Shown: positions 51,536 to 59,701, counted from the stretch's first letter. The stretch is 59,701 nucleotides of DNA from Microcaldota archaeon (GCA_016932815.1 JAFGCC010000007.1:1-59701); one strand, 5' to 3'. Program-made: numbers and translations. The notes: a model not told the origin generated them from the sequence alone.

Positions 51536-52279
51536 ATGAAGAGCGCATTCCTCATATTTCTTGCATTCGGGATATTGTTCATGGCCGGCTGCCCTTCAAA
51601 TGATTCCGGGCAGGGGCAGGGCGGAACCTACTGTGGAGACGGCATAATCCAAAGCCCGAACGACGATGGGGAATACGAGGAATGCGAGCAGGGAGTCCTG
51701 TGCCCGGGGCTAGGAGAATCCTGCGCAGAAGACTGCGCCTGCATCAGCGTAGAGCCGGAGGAGGAAGAGGATGAAACCCACCTAGGATGCGTTGCGGGCT
51801 CCTGCATAATAATCCACTCCCAGGGGGAGAATGAGTGCCTCATGGATTCGGATTGCGCGCAGGAAGCCTACTGCGGAGACGGGATAGTCCAGCCAGAACT
51901 GGGAGAAGAGTGCGAGGACGATTCGGCCTGCGAAGAAGGGGAAGCCTGCGGTTCCTGCAGGTGCCTCACCCCGCCAACCCTAGACTGCGATGCAATCTGC
52001 GAAGCAACCGAAGGCGCAGAGGCAATCGCACAGGGGATTGCGAGCAGGGAAGAGTGCGGAGAACTAGTAGGGGAGCATTATGATTCTCCCTCATGCTACC
52101 TAAGCTGCACTTATTTCTGGCACTACCAGAAAGACAACGCCGCAGGGTGGGATAGCTGCTGCTGCGGGATGGTAAAAAGGTTTGCTTGCAGCGACTGCCC
52201 GGGAAGCAACCCGCAATGCCCGGATGCAACTTCCTGTTCCGTGGAAGCCCCCGAATGGGTGCGCCCGGCAGCCGATTAA
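51536..52279 (+). CDS. Cys-rich surface lipoprotein, small relative of the upstream gene
   Basis: A 247-residue lipoprotein; the signal ends FMAGC. Two CGDGIIQ/CGDGIVQ units with ECE (about residues 33-60 and 117-140) match those in the gene at 48727-51357. The C-terminal ~95 residues (LDCDAICEATEGAEAIAQ to SCCCGMVKRFACSDCPG) are homologous to that gene's C-terminus. It thus looks like a compact paralogue with the propeller part removed. The leaderless ATG at 51536 lies ~27 bases after the TATA. Function unknown; surface-exposed, disulfide-rich. Confidence 0.85.
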   Translation: MKSAFLIFLAFGILFMAGCPSNDSGQGQGGTYCGDGIIQSPNDDGEYEECEQGVLCPGLGESCAEDCACISVEPEEEEDETHLGCVAGSCIIIHSQGENECLMDSDCAQEAYCGDGIVQPELGEECEDDSACEEGEACGSCRCLTPPTLDCDAICEATEGAEAIAQGIASREECGELVGEHYDSPSCYLSCTYFWHYQKDNAAGWDSCCCGMVKRFACSDCPGSNPQCPDATSCSVEAPEWVRPAAD

Positions 52280-52288
52280 ATAATGCAC

Positions 52289-53320
52289 TTAGTCTATGCG
52301 GAACCGAAGGATTGCCGCAACCCCGCCAAAGCCCCCCAGCTTGTGCCCCGCATCGCTCTGCGAAGAAAAGAAGAACACATGCGAACCCAGCTTTTCCCCC
52401 ATCTGCGCTATTTCCTCCACCTTCTTGTTCTTGCGCAGCATCTCATCTAGTATGAGCAGCTTCTCAACGGCCTTGCATTCAATTGCGGAATAGACTTCGT
52501 CCACCCCGTATGCGCCAAGCCCATCATCCTTGTGCAGGTGCACCATGAATTCTTCAAGCAGCCTCTCTTCCTCTTCAAGGCGGGCTTCCCCTGCAACCTG
52601 CGCTATTACCCCCCGTTTGAGCAATTCAGTTACCCCGCTCTTTTCGCAGGTTGAGCAGTTCTCAAAACTTACCCTGCCCAATTCCTTGGGGTATTTTTCC
52701 TTCATGAATTCTTTTAGCCCGTCTTTTGCAAAGCCCGGGCCCGCTATTATGAATTTTTCCGGGTGCGCAGAAACGTAGGCTGCAACCTCCCCATAATACT
52801 GCCTGACTTTCTCATCGTAGCTGCCTTCTCTTTTGCTTCCCTTGCAGGAGAACTCCGGCCCATAAGACACCCCGTATCCTCGCAGGATTGCGCTTGTTGC
52901 ATTGCACTCATCCATAACGATTATGCGGATTAAGGGGCGCCTGGATTCGGAAACCGCCTTCTCAATGCGTGAAACCTCGTAGTTCTTCCACTCCTTTATT
53001 ATCTTGAGCTTGTCCCCCGCCTCAAAATCAAAAGTGTGGTAGCGCCCCCTCTGCACGAATTCTTCCGGGGAGCCGCTTATGATTTTGCCCCCCACCCTGA
53101 GCCTGTTTGCGGATTCTGCGAATTCCACGCTTTCTACCCCAAGGACAATCTTCACGGGCTTCTTCTCCTCCTTGCCGTCTGCGAATTTCACGCTGCGCAG
53201 TGTCCTTGATTCAACTTTGTCCCCATTGCGCAGCACGCGCTCTAGGTGCCAGAGGTCTTCTAGGGTTTCCACTAGGACCTTCATCTCGCCAAGCTTCCGG
53301 TCGAAGTGGGTTATGCGCAT
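52289..53320 (-). CDS. pelA: Pelota (Dom34) ribosome-rescue factor
   Basis: A 343-residue Pelota homologue, which with aABCE1 and aEF1A splits stalled ribosomes. The N-terminal domain (1-130) has DLWHLERVLRNGDKVESRTLR, the central domain (about 130-265) has IIAGPGFAKDGLKEFMKEK, and the C-terminal L7Ae-like domain has AYGVDEVYSAIECKAVEKLLILDEML. It lacks the GGQ motif of release factors, as expected. It converges on the lipoprotein gene at 51536 with a 9-base gap. Confidence 0.96.
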   Translation of the reverse strand: MRITHFDRKLGEMKVLVETLEDLWHLERVLRNGDKVESRTLRSVKFADGKEEKKPVKIVLGVESVEFAESANRLRVGGKIISGSPEEFVQRGRYHTFDFEAGDKLKIIKEWKNYEVSRIEKAVSESRRPLIRIIVMDECNATSAILRGYGVSYGPEFSCKGSKREGSYDEKVRQYYGEVAAYVSAHPEKFIIAGPGFAKDGLKEFMKEKYPKELGRVSFENCSTCEKSGVTELLKRGVIAQVAGEARLEEEERLLEEFMVHLHKDDGLGAYGVDEVYSAIECKAVEKLLILDEMLRKNKKVEEIAQMGEKLGSHVFFFSSQSDAGHKLGGFGGVAAILRFRID

Positions 53321-53353
53321 GCATTGTCCTTGGGGGAAACCCGCTTATAATCT

Positions 53354-55045
53354 TTATGGGCCTGCGCTGGTCGTAAACATCCTCCCAATATGCACCCTAA
53401 GGTCGTTCCAGACGAGCTTTACCGTAAGCTTTGCGTGCAGGAACTTGTCCTTCATCGTCCTTAGGCTATATAAGATGTCCCTGCGCGGCGCCACCGGCCT
53501 GAGCCTCCCATCTTCAAGCTCCAGGAAGGTTTCGGCTCCCGCAACCACGGAATCCCCGCGGAATGTCTTGCCATGCATCATCTCCACGAAGTCTTTTCCT
53601 TCCAGGGGCGAATCCCTGAGCTTATCCATTCCCGCCTCATCCAGCGTGAAAGCCGTCCTCCCGTATGCAAGGGGGCTAACAAGCCTCCAGTACCTCCTGG
53701 TTTTCCCGTATATGTGCAGGTCGTGGTCCATGTATAGGACCTTGCCGAACTTCTCCTCCATCCTCCTAGCGAATGCGTAGCTTACGCTGTTCTCGCGCAT
53801 CTCCACATTGGGCTTCATCTGCTCTCCTATTCCCTTCTCTAGGATGTCGGTATCGTCCATTATCCCGCCTTCGGCGTTCGTCCGCTCCCCTACTAGCACG
53901 TCCACTTTCCTGCGGAAGTACGCTTCGGTCTGCCCGTTCTCGAAATGGAGGGGGTAGTCCTCCAGGGTGGGATTGAAGAGCCCCACCGCGTCCGCATGCA
54001 CCTTGACGAAGGTCCAGATTGCCTTCCAGTTGTATTTTGGCTCATCGTTTTTATCGCGCTCATTTAGCAGGTTGAGCAGGCCGACTGGCAGCCTCCCTAT
54101 TCCCACATTCAGGATGCATGAGGGGTGCGCAACCCCAAGCGCCATGTCCCCGTCATTGCGCATTTTCTTTGTGGCTTTTAGGACCTCCCGCATCCTCACA
54201 TTCGGGGCAAGCCCGGGCATCACGCTGTGCTTGTTGTCCCTGATGAATTTCTCCCAGAACCAGGTTGCCACTTTGAGGTCCCTGAACCAAAAGTTCAGGT
54301 GCGGGCCGTTCTCCGAGCCCTCGTTGAAGGGCATGGTGAATTCCAAGGAAGGAATCTTCCTTATCCCCACTGCGTCTTCCCTTGCGCTTATGTCCTCTAT
54401 TGCCTCTTTGTGTATCCAGTTGTGGTACCCCGTTGCATCTATGTCGTAGTGCCAGAGCATGAACTGGCGGATTACGTCCTTGCGCAGGGAAACCCCGTCG
54501 TCCCGGTTGCGCCCTATGTCCTCGTTTTCTCCCCAGTGCCCGTGCACCACCGCGAAGAACTTGCTTCGCGCCTTCCTCCCCTCAACGTCTTCTATCTCCC
54601 TTGTGGTGTTTTCCACCCAGGATTTGTTCGAAGACCGCCAGACGTTCCTCTTGCGCAGGATTTGCTTCCTGCGCAGCCTTCTCCCTTCATCCGCGTTTGT
54701 CGGCTCGGTAAAGAACGCCGTCGTCTTGAACGTGCCGAACTTCACAAACACGAAAAAATTGGATTCGCTGCAATCCCGCGCACGGTTCAACAAAATTTCG
54801 TTTTCATACGCAACCCCGGGTTCCAGCACTACGTCTGATATGCCCGCGGCCTCAAGCCGTGCCTTGACTTTTTCGGAGCCTACAACCGCGCCCCAGCCTT
54901 TAGCATGCATGGTTTTAGCAAGCGCAAGGGCATGCCCGAAGCTCCTCTCCTTGAACCTCCCAAACCTGCTCTCCCGGGCAGGCTCAGGAGCCTTAGGAGC
55001 TCCATCCTTGCGGTGCCGTACCTCTTGTTTGCACAAGCGGACCAC
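53354..55045 (-). CDS. PHP-like metal-dependent phosphoesterase domain protein (tentative)
   Basis: A 563-residue protein from GTG 55045, preceded by GGGAGG. His/Asp elements are spaced as in the PHP fold: VHGHWGENED (about residue 167), DIDATGYHNW (about 200), IPSLEFTMPFNEGSENGPHLNFWF (about 233-258), GVAHPS (about 306). PHP proteins include polymerase proofreading units, histidinol phosphatase and RNases. The C-terminal ~130 residues have no match I know, and the N-terminal ~90 residues are basic. No membrane segment. The identification is by motif only. It lies 33 bases upstream of pelota on the same strand. Confidence 0.6.
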   Translation of the reverse strand: MVRLCKQEVRHRKDGAPKAPEPARESRFGRFKERSFGHALALAKTMHAKGWGAVVGSEKVKARLEAAGISDVVLEPGVAYENEILLNRARDCSESNFFVFVKFGTFKTTAFFTEPTNADEGRRLRRKQILRKRNVWRSSNKSWVENTTREIEDVEGRKARSKFFAVVHGHWGENEDIGRNRDDGVSLRKDVIRQFMLWHYDIDATGYHNWIHKEAIEDISAREDAVGIRKIPSLEFTMPFNEGSENGPHLNFWFRDLKVATWFWEKFIRDNKHSVMPGLAPNVRMREVLKATKKMRNDGDMALGVAHPSCILNVGIGRLPVGLLNLLNERDKNDEPKYNWKAIWTFVKVHADAVGLFNPTLEDYPLHFENGQTEAYFRRKVDVLVGERTNAEGGIMDDTDILEKGIGEQMKPNVEMRENSVSYAFARRMEEKFGKVLYMDHDLHIYGKTRRYWRLVSPLAYGRTAFTLDEAGMDKLRDSPLEGKDFVEMMHGKTFRGDSVVAGAETFLELEDGRLRPVAPRRDILYSLRTMKDKFLHAKLTVKLVWNDLRVHIGRMFTTSAGP

Positions 55046-55191
55046 CTCCCATACATATTATGCACGGAAAAGAGTTTAAAGGGACCAGATTGGGCGAATC
55101 ATATATGCATATTTTCCGTCGTAAAATGAAGGTTTGTTTGGATTTGTGGGTTTTTTCGTCCACTTTGCATGGTTTTTCTCCGAAAACCCGT

Positions 55192-55680
55192 TTAGCCCAT
55201 GAGCTTCCTGAGCATCTCCTTCTTCTCGGATTCGGGTATGCTCTCATCGTTCTTGAAGAAGGTGTCAAAGAAGTCTTTTAGCATCTCCTTTGTCTTTGAA
55301 GGGTTGATCTTGTAGGCCTCCACCATCTGCCCGTTTGCCTCTTCGTCCTTTAGGAACATGAGCGCTATTGAGAGCATGAAATGCGAGTCCGCGTCCTTGT
55401 TCATTTCCAGGGCCTTTTTGAGCTCCTCTGCGGCCTCCTCAAACTCGAATAGCCCAATGTGGGACATCCCCTTGGCCTTATGGTATTTCCCGGTTTTTTC
55501 AAGGTATAGCGCGCGCTCAAAGCACTCTAGGGCATAGTCCCCGTTCTTCTTGTACTGCGAAACCATCCCCATTAGGAACCATCCTTCGGGGTCGTCGCGG
55601 TTTTTGCGCAGGAGTTCCCTTGCCGTTGCGCGAACCTCCTCTACTTCCCCGTTCTCAAGCCGCCTTAGAACAGATTCCAT
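55192..55680 (-). CDS. TPR repeat protein
   Basis: A 162-residue all-helical protein with at least three TPR units: ARELLRKNRDDPEGWFLMGM with YKKNGDYALECFERAL, then KAKGMSHIGLFEFEEAAEELKKALEM, then a diverged third. ATG 55680. The C-terminal 40 residues form a charged helix. The protein probably acts as an adaptor; partner unknown. The sequence from 55046 to 55191, upstream of the PHP-like gene, holds T-rich promoter-like DNA and no gene. Confidence 0.85.
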   Translation of the reverse strand: MESVLRRLENGEVEEVRATARELLRKNRDDPEGWFLMGMVSQYKKNGDYALECFERALYLEKTGKYHKAKGMSHIGLFEFEEAAEELKKALEMNKDADSHFMLSIALMFLKDEEANGQMVEAYKINPSKTKEMLKDFFDTFFKNDESIPESEKKEMLRKLMG

Positions 55681-55761
55681 TTTCCAATCTTCTCACTTTA
55701 TGCTTTAAAAACTATCCCGCCCCTAAATCTCCCGGTGCGCAAGCCTCCCCCCGGAAAGCGC

Positions 55762-55833
55762 AGCCCTGTAGTCTAGTGGTCAAGGACGCGGGACTTTGGA
55801 TCCTGCAACCCCGGTTCGAATCCGGGCAGGGCT
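55762..55833 (+). tRNA. tRNA-Gln (TTG)
   Basis: Complete 72-base cloverleaf: acceptor AGCCCTG with CAGGGCT, anticodon arm CGGGA-CTTTGGA-TCCTG (anticodon TTG), and T arm CCCGG-TTCGAAT-CCGGG. No intron. The following 55834-55966 has no gene; it contains a 9-bp inverted repeat CATCCTGCA/TGCAGGATG (55898-55906 and 55931-55939). Confidence 0.97.
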
Positions 55834-55966
55834 ATTTAGCGGGAAGGCCAAGCGCGCCGAATGCGCAATCCGGCGGCCTGGTGCCCGCAAAGGTTCACAT
55901 CCTGCATCCTGGGCCATGGCAGCTTCTAGTTGCAGGATGGGCCGCGAAGCGGACCGCCGCAAGCGC

Positions 55967-57040
55967 CTAATTTTGCGGCAAGCCCACGTACCTGAGCGTG
56001 AACGGCTCTTCCGGCTGCCCCGCAGTATCCGCATAGAGCATATGGTCTATCTGGCTCTCAACGACCCAGGCGCCGTCCCCAACAACAACCACGTTTGTCG
56101 GGAAATCGAGTTCATCATCGATAACCTGCTTTGTCCCCGTGCTGCCATTGACGCTAATCATGGTCAGGCGGTTAGTGCCATACTCCGAAACGAGAATCGT
56201 ATCCGGGCCGAGCGCAGCTATGCCATCGTAACCCATGTTCGAGAGATTGCCTTCGACAATAATCCGCTCTACTTCCCCGGCACTTCCGTCTTCGTTGATT
56301 GAAACACGGTAGATTCCATCGTTGTCCGTCCGCGACAAAAAGAGCGAAGAATTGCCATCCCAGTCAATCCCGTTTAGCGTCCATCCCTCCTGGTGGCCCT
56401 CTGAGAATGCGGGGTCATCGCTCCAGACCTCCAAGGCGCTGCCTCCCGCTTCCAGGCGGAATATGCTGTGGGTAAAGGAGCAGGTAATGTAGATGTTCCC
56501 ATCCCCATCCATGGTAAGGTCATTGCCTATGGCCCCTTCGGGGAACTCGTACAATTCTACGAGCTCGCCCGTTTCCAGGTCAAAGGATTTTAACTGGGCC
56601 GGAATTGACATGAATCCCTGGTAGTCCCAGAATACTGCCCAGAGCAGGCCATTCTTTTCGTCTACTAAAAGGCCAAGCGCGGTTCGCCCCTCCGCTTCCG
56701 GGGGCACGAACGAAACGGATTTGCCAGAGCCGCTTGGGACTATGTCAATCTTTCCGCCCCACATGCTTCCCACATAGAGCGTGCCGTCTTCTCTGGCCGC
56801 AATCCCGTCTGGGAAGTAATTCTCCCCGCTCAATTCAATAATTGAAGGTAATTTGGGTTCCATTGCGGATTCCTCTTCGGGCTCAGCAAGCGAATCGTTT
56901 TCCCCGGATGATTCGAGGACCGCCGAATGCCCGGAATCCGCCTGGGATTCCCCTGCAGGCCCGCCAGGCGTAGTGCATCCGCTTATTAGCAGGAGCGCAG
57001 CCGCCGCCAAAACCAAAACCAATGCCAAATGTTTTTTCAT
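55967..57040 (-). CDS. Beta-propeller (NHL/SMP-30-like) surface lipoprotein
   Basis: A 357-residue protein; the signal peptide ends LLISGC (lipobox). A low-complexity Glu/Ser/Gly linker (25-65) leads to repeats with the NHL/SMP-30 look: FPDGIAAREDGTLYVGSMWGGKI, IGNDLTMDGDGNIYITCSF, LNGIDWDGNSSLFLSRTDNDGIYRV, YDGIAALGPDTILVSEYGTNRL. Such propellers bind ligands or hydrolyse lactones; here function is unknown. ATG 57040. It lies downstream of the aldo/keto reductase gene on the same strand with a 49-base gap. Confidence 0.85.
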   Translation of the reverse strand: MKKHLALVLVLAAAALLLISGCTTPGGPAGESQADSGHSAVLESSGENDSLAEPEEESAMEPKLPSIIELSGENYFPDGIAAREDGTLYVGSMWGGKIDIVPSGSGKSVSFVPPEAEGRTALGLLVDEKNGLLWAVFWDYQGFMSIPAQLKSFDLETGELVELYEFPEGAIGNDLTMDGDGNIYITCSFTHSIFRLEAGGSALEVWSDDPAFSEGHQEGWTLNGIDWDGNSSLFLSRTDNDGIYRVSINEDGSAGEVERIIVEGNLSNMGYDGIAALGPDTILVSEYGTNRLTMISVNGSTGTKQVIDDELDFPTNVVVVGDGAWVVESQIDHMLYADTAGQPEEPFTLRYVGLPQN

Positions 57041-57089
57041 CTTTTTCTACCTCAGTGTTTTAATCTTCGAAATCTGTTTCCTGCCTTTT

Positions 57090-58019
57090 TTATTTGAGGG
57101 GCGGAGCCGCTTCCATCGGGTTAATGCCGCTGGCTGCCCAGGCGATTGCCCTGTTCTGGTCTAGCCCGTCTAGGCGCTCCATGTCCCCATCGGGAATTTC
57201 AAAATTGAACAACTCCAGGTTTTCTTTGATGCGCTCAGGCTTGCTGCTTTTTGTCAGCACCGAATACCCATGCTGCAATCCCCACCTAAGGAGCAGCTTC
57301 GCTTCGGATACGTTGAGTTTTGCCGCAATCTCCCTGATGGTTGATTGGCTTCCCTCTTTTACTTCGGAAAGGACTTCCCCGCCCTGCCCCTTTTCAACCC
57401 TCCAGCTTGAGAGGGGGGCAAGCGAACTATACGCTATTGGCTCAATTGAATTCTCCTTCATGTACCTGCTCAACTCAACTCTCGCGCAAATTGGGTGGAA
57501 TTCGACCTGGTTTGCTTCCGGCTTTGCTAACCCCGCATCCAGGATTTCCCTTATCCTCGCTTCATCGTAGTTGGAAACCCCTATGTGCTTTGCCAGCCCC
57601 ATTCTTCTTAGCTCAATCAATGCTTTCCACTGCTCAAGCCTGAGCCCCGATAGCGGGGCGTGTATAAGGTAGAGGTCAACATAATCAAGCTGCAATTCCT
57701 TTAGCTGCCTCTTTAGGTTTTCAATTGTCTCTTCAAAGTTTTTTTCGTGCGACCCCCACGGTTTGTACCCTGGGAAAAGTTTGGTGGTTACAAAAATGTC
57801 CTCTCTTGCGAGGCCGGATTCTTCTAGCCCCTTTTTTATTCCCCTTCCCGTGCCCACTTCGTTCTCGTAGCCCTCAGCCGAATCAATGTGCCTAAATCCC
57901 GCCTTGATTGCCTCGCTTACGCAGAACTCGGCCTGCTCAATCGAGAGTTGATACGTTCCGAAGCCCACAAGGGGCATGCCTATTCCATTGCGCGCCGATT
58001 TCGATATCTCCATTTTCAT
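57090..58019 (-). CDS. Aldo/keto reductase
   Basis: A 309-residue NADPH-dependent oxidoreductase. The catalytic tetrad is visible: Asp in HIDSAEGY, Tyr in the same motif (GYENE), Lys in VTTKL, and His in YLIHAPL. The C-terminal cofactor site is VLTKSSKPERIKENL. It reduces aldehydes or ketones; the natural substrate is not predictable. ATG 58019 is divergent from the HxlR-type regulator 110 bases away, which probably controls it. Confidence 0.95.
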   Translation of the reverse strand: MKMEISKSARNGIGMPLVGFGTYQLSIEQAEFCVSEAIKAGFRHIDSAEGYENEVGTGRGIKKGLEESGLAREDIFVTTKLFPGYKPWGSHEKNFEETIENLKRQLKELQLDYVDLYLIHAPLSGLRLEQWKALIELRRMGLAKHIGVSNYDEARIREILDAGLAKPEANQVEFHPICARVELSRYMKENSIEPIAYSSLAPLSSWRVEKGQGGEVLSEVKEGSQSTIREIAAKLNVSEAKLLLRWGLQHGYSVLTKSSKPERIKENLELFNFEIPDGDMERLDGLDQNRAIAWAASGINPMEAAPPLK

Positions 58020-58086
58020 CCATCCTCTTAAAATAGAAAACTATATATGTTTCCGTTTCCTAATGGCAAAAACACTAAGTTGCGAT

Positions 58087-58096
58087 GGTATATATA
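58087..58096 (+). promoter_or_regulatory. TATA box of the HxlR-type regulator gene
   Basis: GTATATATAC about 35 bases before ATG 58130, in the divergent region shared with the aldo/keto reductase. On the opposite strand, the reductase has its own TATA-like ATATATAGTTTTC at about 58036-58048. The overlap of the two control regions would allow one regulator to act on both. Confidence 0.55.
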
Positions 58097-58129
58097 CTCT
58101 CCGTAACTCCAAGGAAACCAGGTGACTTC

Positions 58130-58498
58130 ATGGTAACTAGCAAAAAACGGTGTGAGGCGGTATATGCGGAATTATCCAGAAAATGGTCGATAACCATCAT
58201 CAAGGACATTTTCCTAGGGTGCAAAACATTCAACGATTTTTTGGAGGTTAACGAAAATTTGTCGAACAAGGTCCTCTCGGAACAACTAAAGAGCCTAGAA
58301 GAGCTGGGCTTCATCCGGAAAGTCCTGGTAAGCACAACCCCGCTAAAAGCCAATTATGAGTTAACTGAGATGGGAAAGAGCCTCAACAAATTGGTATATG
58401 AAAAAATAATGTTCGGATTGCACAACGAATTATTCGACAGGAACTACCCCCTGATAGCAGGCAAGGACCTGGAGGAGGTTTTCGGGATAAACCAGTAG
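58130..58498 (+). CDS. HxlR-family winged-helix regulator
   Basis: A 122-residue HxlR-type protein. ATG 58130 is chosen because GGTGA lies 5-9 bases before it and the TATA box lies inside the upstream extension. Typical features: CEAVYAELSRKWSITIIKDIFLG near the N-terminus, FNDFLEVNENLSNKVLSEQLKSLEELGFIRK as the recognition region, and YELTEMGKSL as the wing. HxlR proteins often sense reactive aldehydes or redox stress and regulate a neighbouring oxidoreductase, which fits the divergent aldo/keto reductase. Confidence 0.92.
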   Translation: MVTSKKRCEAVYAELSRKWSITIIKDIFLGCKTFNDFLEVNENLSNKVLSEQLKSLEELGFIRKVLVSTTPLKANYELTEMGKSLNKLVYEKIMFGLHNELFDRNYPLIAGKDLEEVFGINQ

Positions 58499-58514
58499 CA
58501 CTGTTTAGTGCATA

Positions 58515-58719
58515 TTCCCCCAAAGAAAAAGGGTTTTGGCTGTAATATTTATTTGTGTGTATAAATGGATAAAAGAGTGAGGTTTAAAAACCCTCCCAAT
58601 TCGTCCCTTTCTTTTTCCAAAAAGAAAGGTTCGGTTCCCCCAAAGAAAAAGGGTTTTGAGTATATTATCTAATGTGGGCGTAAATGGATAAAAGAGTGAG
58701 GTTTAAAAACCCTCCCAAT
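58515..58719 (+). repeat. Tandem duplication of a control region (period ~120 bp)
   Basis: Two ~85-base copies, 58515-58600 and 58635-58719. Each starts with TTCCCCCAAAGAAAAAGGG and ends with AAATGGATAAAAGAGTGAGG then TTTAAAAACCCTCCCAAT; the middles differ moderately. Between them is the palindrome CCTTTCTTTT-TCC-AAAAAGAAAGG. Each copy holds the small palindrome GGTTTAAAAACC. No gene fits here; a regulatory role for the downstream gene is likely. Confidence 0.75.
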
Positions 58720-58751
58720 CTTAATATAAACACTTAGTGAGTTGTTTGGTT

Positions 58752-59030
58752 ATGCTCAAGCAGAAAAAAGCTACAAACGAAAAGCTTTCCGCGGTGCCGG
58801 TCAAGGTCGAAGAATGCCCGGCTACTGTTTCCCATACGATAGCGCACCTCTACACCTCCATGGGCATTGCGCAGAGGCAGGACTCCCACCACGCGCACCC
58901 AATCCACGCAGAGCATGACGTCAACCTCACCCACAGGTGGGAATCCCTTCCCTTAGTTGAGGATGCGCCCCACGCGCCGAAGAGGGAACTCTTCAACAGC
59001 TTCAAGGGTGCCGTGAACCAGATACTCTAA
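58752..59030 (+). CDS. Small His-rich protein
   Basis: A 92-residue soluble protein. ATG 58752 is ~27 bases after the TATA-like TTAATATAAAC, so leaderless; the GTG at 58737 is less likely. Residues ~25-62 hold about nine His (SHTIAHLY, DSHHAHPIHAEHDVNLTHRW), which could bind metal ions. No family was recognised. The duplicated control region just upstream suggests that its expression is specially regulated. Confidence 0.75.
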   Translation: MLKQKKATNEKLSAVPVKVEECPATVSHTIAHLYTSMGIAQRQDSHHAHPIHAEHDVNLTHRWESLPLVEDAPHAPKRELFNSFKGAVNQIL

Positions 59031-59088
59031 TTAGGGGTTTTTTAGGAAAAGAAAAGCCGGGAATAAAAAATAATTCTTAGAAGTGGAG

Positions 59089-59562
59089 CTATATCGCCCT
59101 TGCAATATACACTTCAATTGATTCGCACTCCCTTACTTCCGCGGTTGTGAACCTTACAGTATCAGAATTGCCGTTTGCATCTAGCATTGCGCTTTTCCTG
59201 ATTGCCGGCTTGTCCGCAAAAAGTTCGCAGTCGGGATTGAGTATCACTACCACCTTCCTATGCTTGCGGTTCTCAACTCCCCTTATATTTACCTCCGTCT
59301 TGTAATCCGAATCAATCGTAATGGAAACGGTTCCTTCGAATCCTCTTGGCTTTTTTATTACGTTGGTCCCGCATTCCCTCTCCCCTGCTATTGAGAGGTC
59401 GCGGAGCGCGGATGCGAAAATTCTCTGCCCAAGCCTTCTGGATGCGGGGGGAATCGTTATCTTGTGGAAATCGTTCTGGAGCTTTACCCTCGCAAAAGGC
59501 TTTGGGGCCTTCCCTTCGCCCTGGTAAATCATGATTGCCGGACCGGTTATCTGCCTAGCCAT
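59089..59562 (-). CDS. Hypothetical beta-rich protein
   Basis: A 157-residue soluble protein from ATG 59562, with a TATA-like TTTAAATTC ~26 bases upstream on the same strand (leaderless). Predicted mostly beta strands (FARVKLQNDFHKITIPP, TVSITIDSDYKTEVNIRGVENRKHRKVVVILN). No family, signal peptide or membrane helix was recognised. The stretch 59563-59701 up to the window end has no other gene that I can support. Confidence 0.75.
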   Translation of the reverse strand: MARQITGPAIMIYQGEGKAPKPFARVKLQNDFHKITIPPASRRLGQRIFASALRDLSIAGERECGTNVIKKPRGFEGTVSITIDSDYKTEVNIRGVENRKHRKVVVILNPDCELFADKPAIRKSAMLDANGNSDTVRFTTAEVRECESIEVYIARAI

Positions 59563-59701
59563 GGTTACATATTAATAGGCAGAAGAATTTAAAAGGGTGG
59601 CGTTTATGCTTTTTTGTAGACCGTCCGGCAACTCAGCGCCCAGCCCCACAAAATGCCAACTAAAAAATAAAACCCGCGAATACCCATGCTGGAGCGCAAC
59701 C

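Noticed and set aside
58515-58719. CRISPR-like repeats
   Set aside because: Only two long, imperfect copies without spacer structure and no cas gene nearby; better explained as a duplicated control region.

Overview
This window comes from an archaeon, most likely a DPANN-type lineage such as Micrarchaeota or Diapherotrites (the phylum is an inference). The archaeal signature genes are aIF2-gamma next to ribosomal protein S6e, the replication factor C large subunit, Pelota, an XPD-type Fe-S helicase, archaeal Elp3, class III type IV prepilins, and TATA-box promoters that often sit about 25 bases before a leaderless start codon. GC content is moderate except in a visibly AT-richer island at about 28.0-30.7 kb. 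Where a Shine-Dalgarno-like signal exists it is usually GGTG(A/G), 6-9 bases before ATG, and this was used to choose several starts.

Layout. 1-360 is the 3' end of 23S rRNA. 0.4-5.5 kb holds two unrelated hypothetical genes driven by identical 38-bp promoter segments, a duplicated Cys-rich protein, a coiled-coil protein and a TPR protein. 5.7-14.2 kb holds ordinary genes: a lipoprotein, a KaiC-like ATPase unit with acylphosphatase, an MFS transporter, Elp3 and an exported Lon-type protease. tRNA-Gly(CCC) follows, then an information-processing block at 14.5-19.9 kb (XPD helicase, RFC-L, S6e, aIF2-gamma). 19.97-22.2 kb encodes a VirB2/TrbC-like two-helix pilin and a four-gene type IV prepilin operon. 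An aminotransferase precedes a membrane-anchored double AAA+ ATPase whose first pore loop carries a full LAGLIDADG intein.

28.0-30.7 kb is a diversity-generating retroelement (DGR). It has a target gene with an internal variable repeat (VR), a template repeat (TR), a hairpin just after the VR, and a DGR-type reverse transcriptase split by a ten-G tract. VR and TR differ at 20 of the 26 TR adenines and at only one non-adenine site. A remnant of a DUF262/HNH endonuclease lies beside it.

31.7-48.6 kb is one long directional cluster. Six paralogous polytopic membrane proteins share two motifs and a C-terminal signature and resemble VirB6/TrbL/CedA channel proteins. They are followed by a 1522-residue Cys-rich lipoprotein, a 1477-residue membrane-spanning protein with Cys-rich tandem repeats outside and a very long helical inside, and a PadR-like regulator. 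With the VirB2-like pilin this looks like a type-IV-secretion-like or contact apparatus; no VirB4/HerA ATPase is in the window. It is the best candidate for an undescribed system. Two related Cys-rich lipoproteins follow, one broken by an in-frame TGA at a position where Trp is expected.

The right end (52.3-59.7 kb) carries Pelota, a PHP-like protein, a TPR protein, tRNA-Gln(UUG), a beta-propeller lipoprotein, an aldo/keto reductase divergent from an HxlR-type regulator, and a small His-rich gene behind a tandemly duplicated control region.
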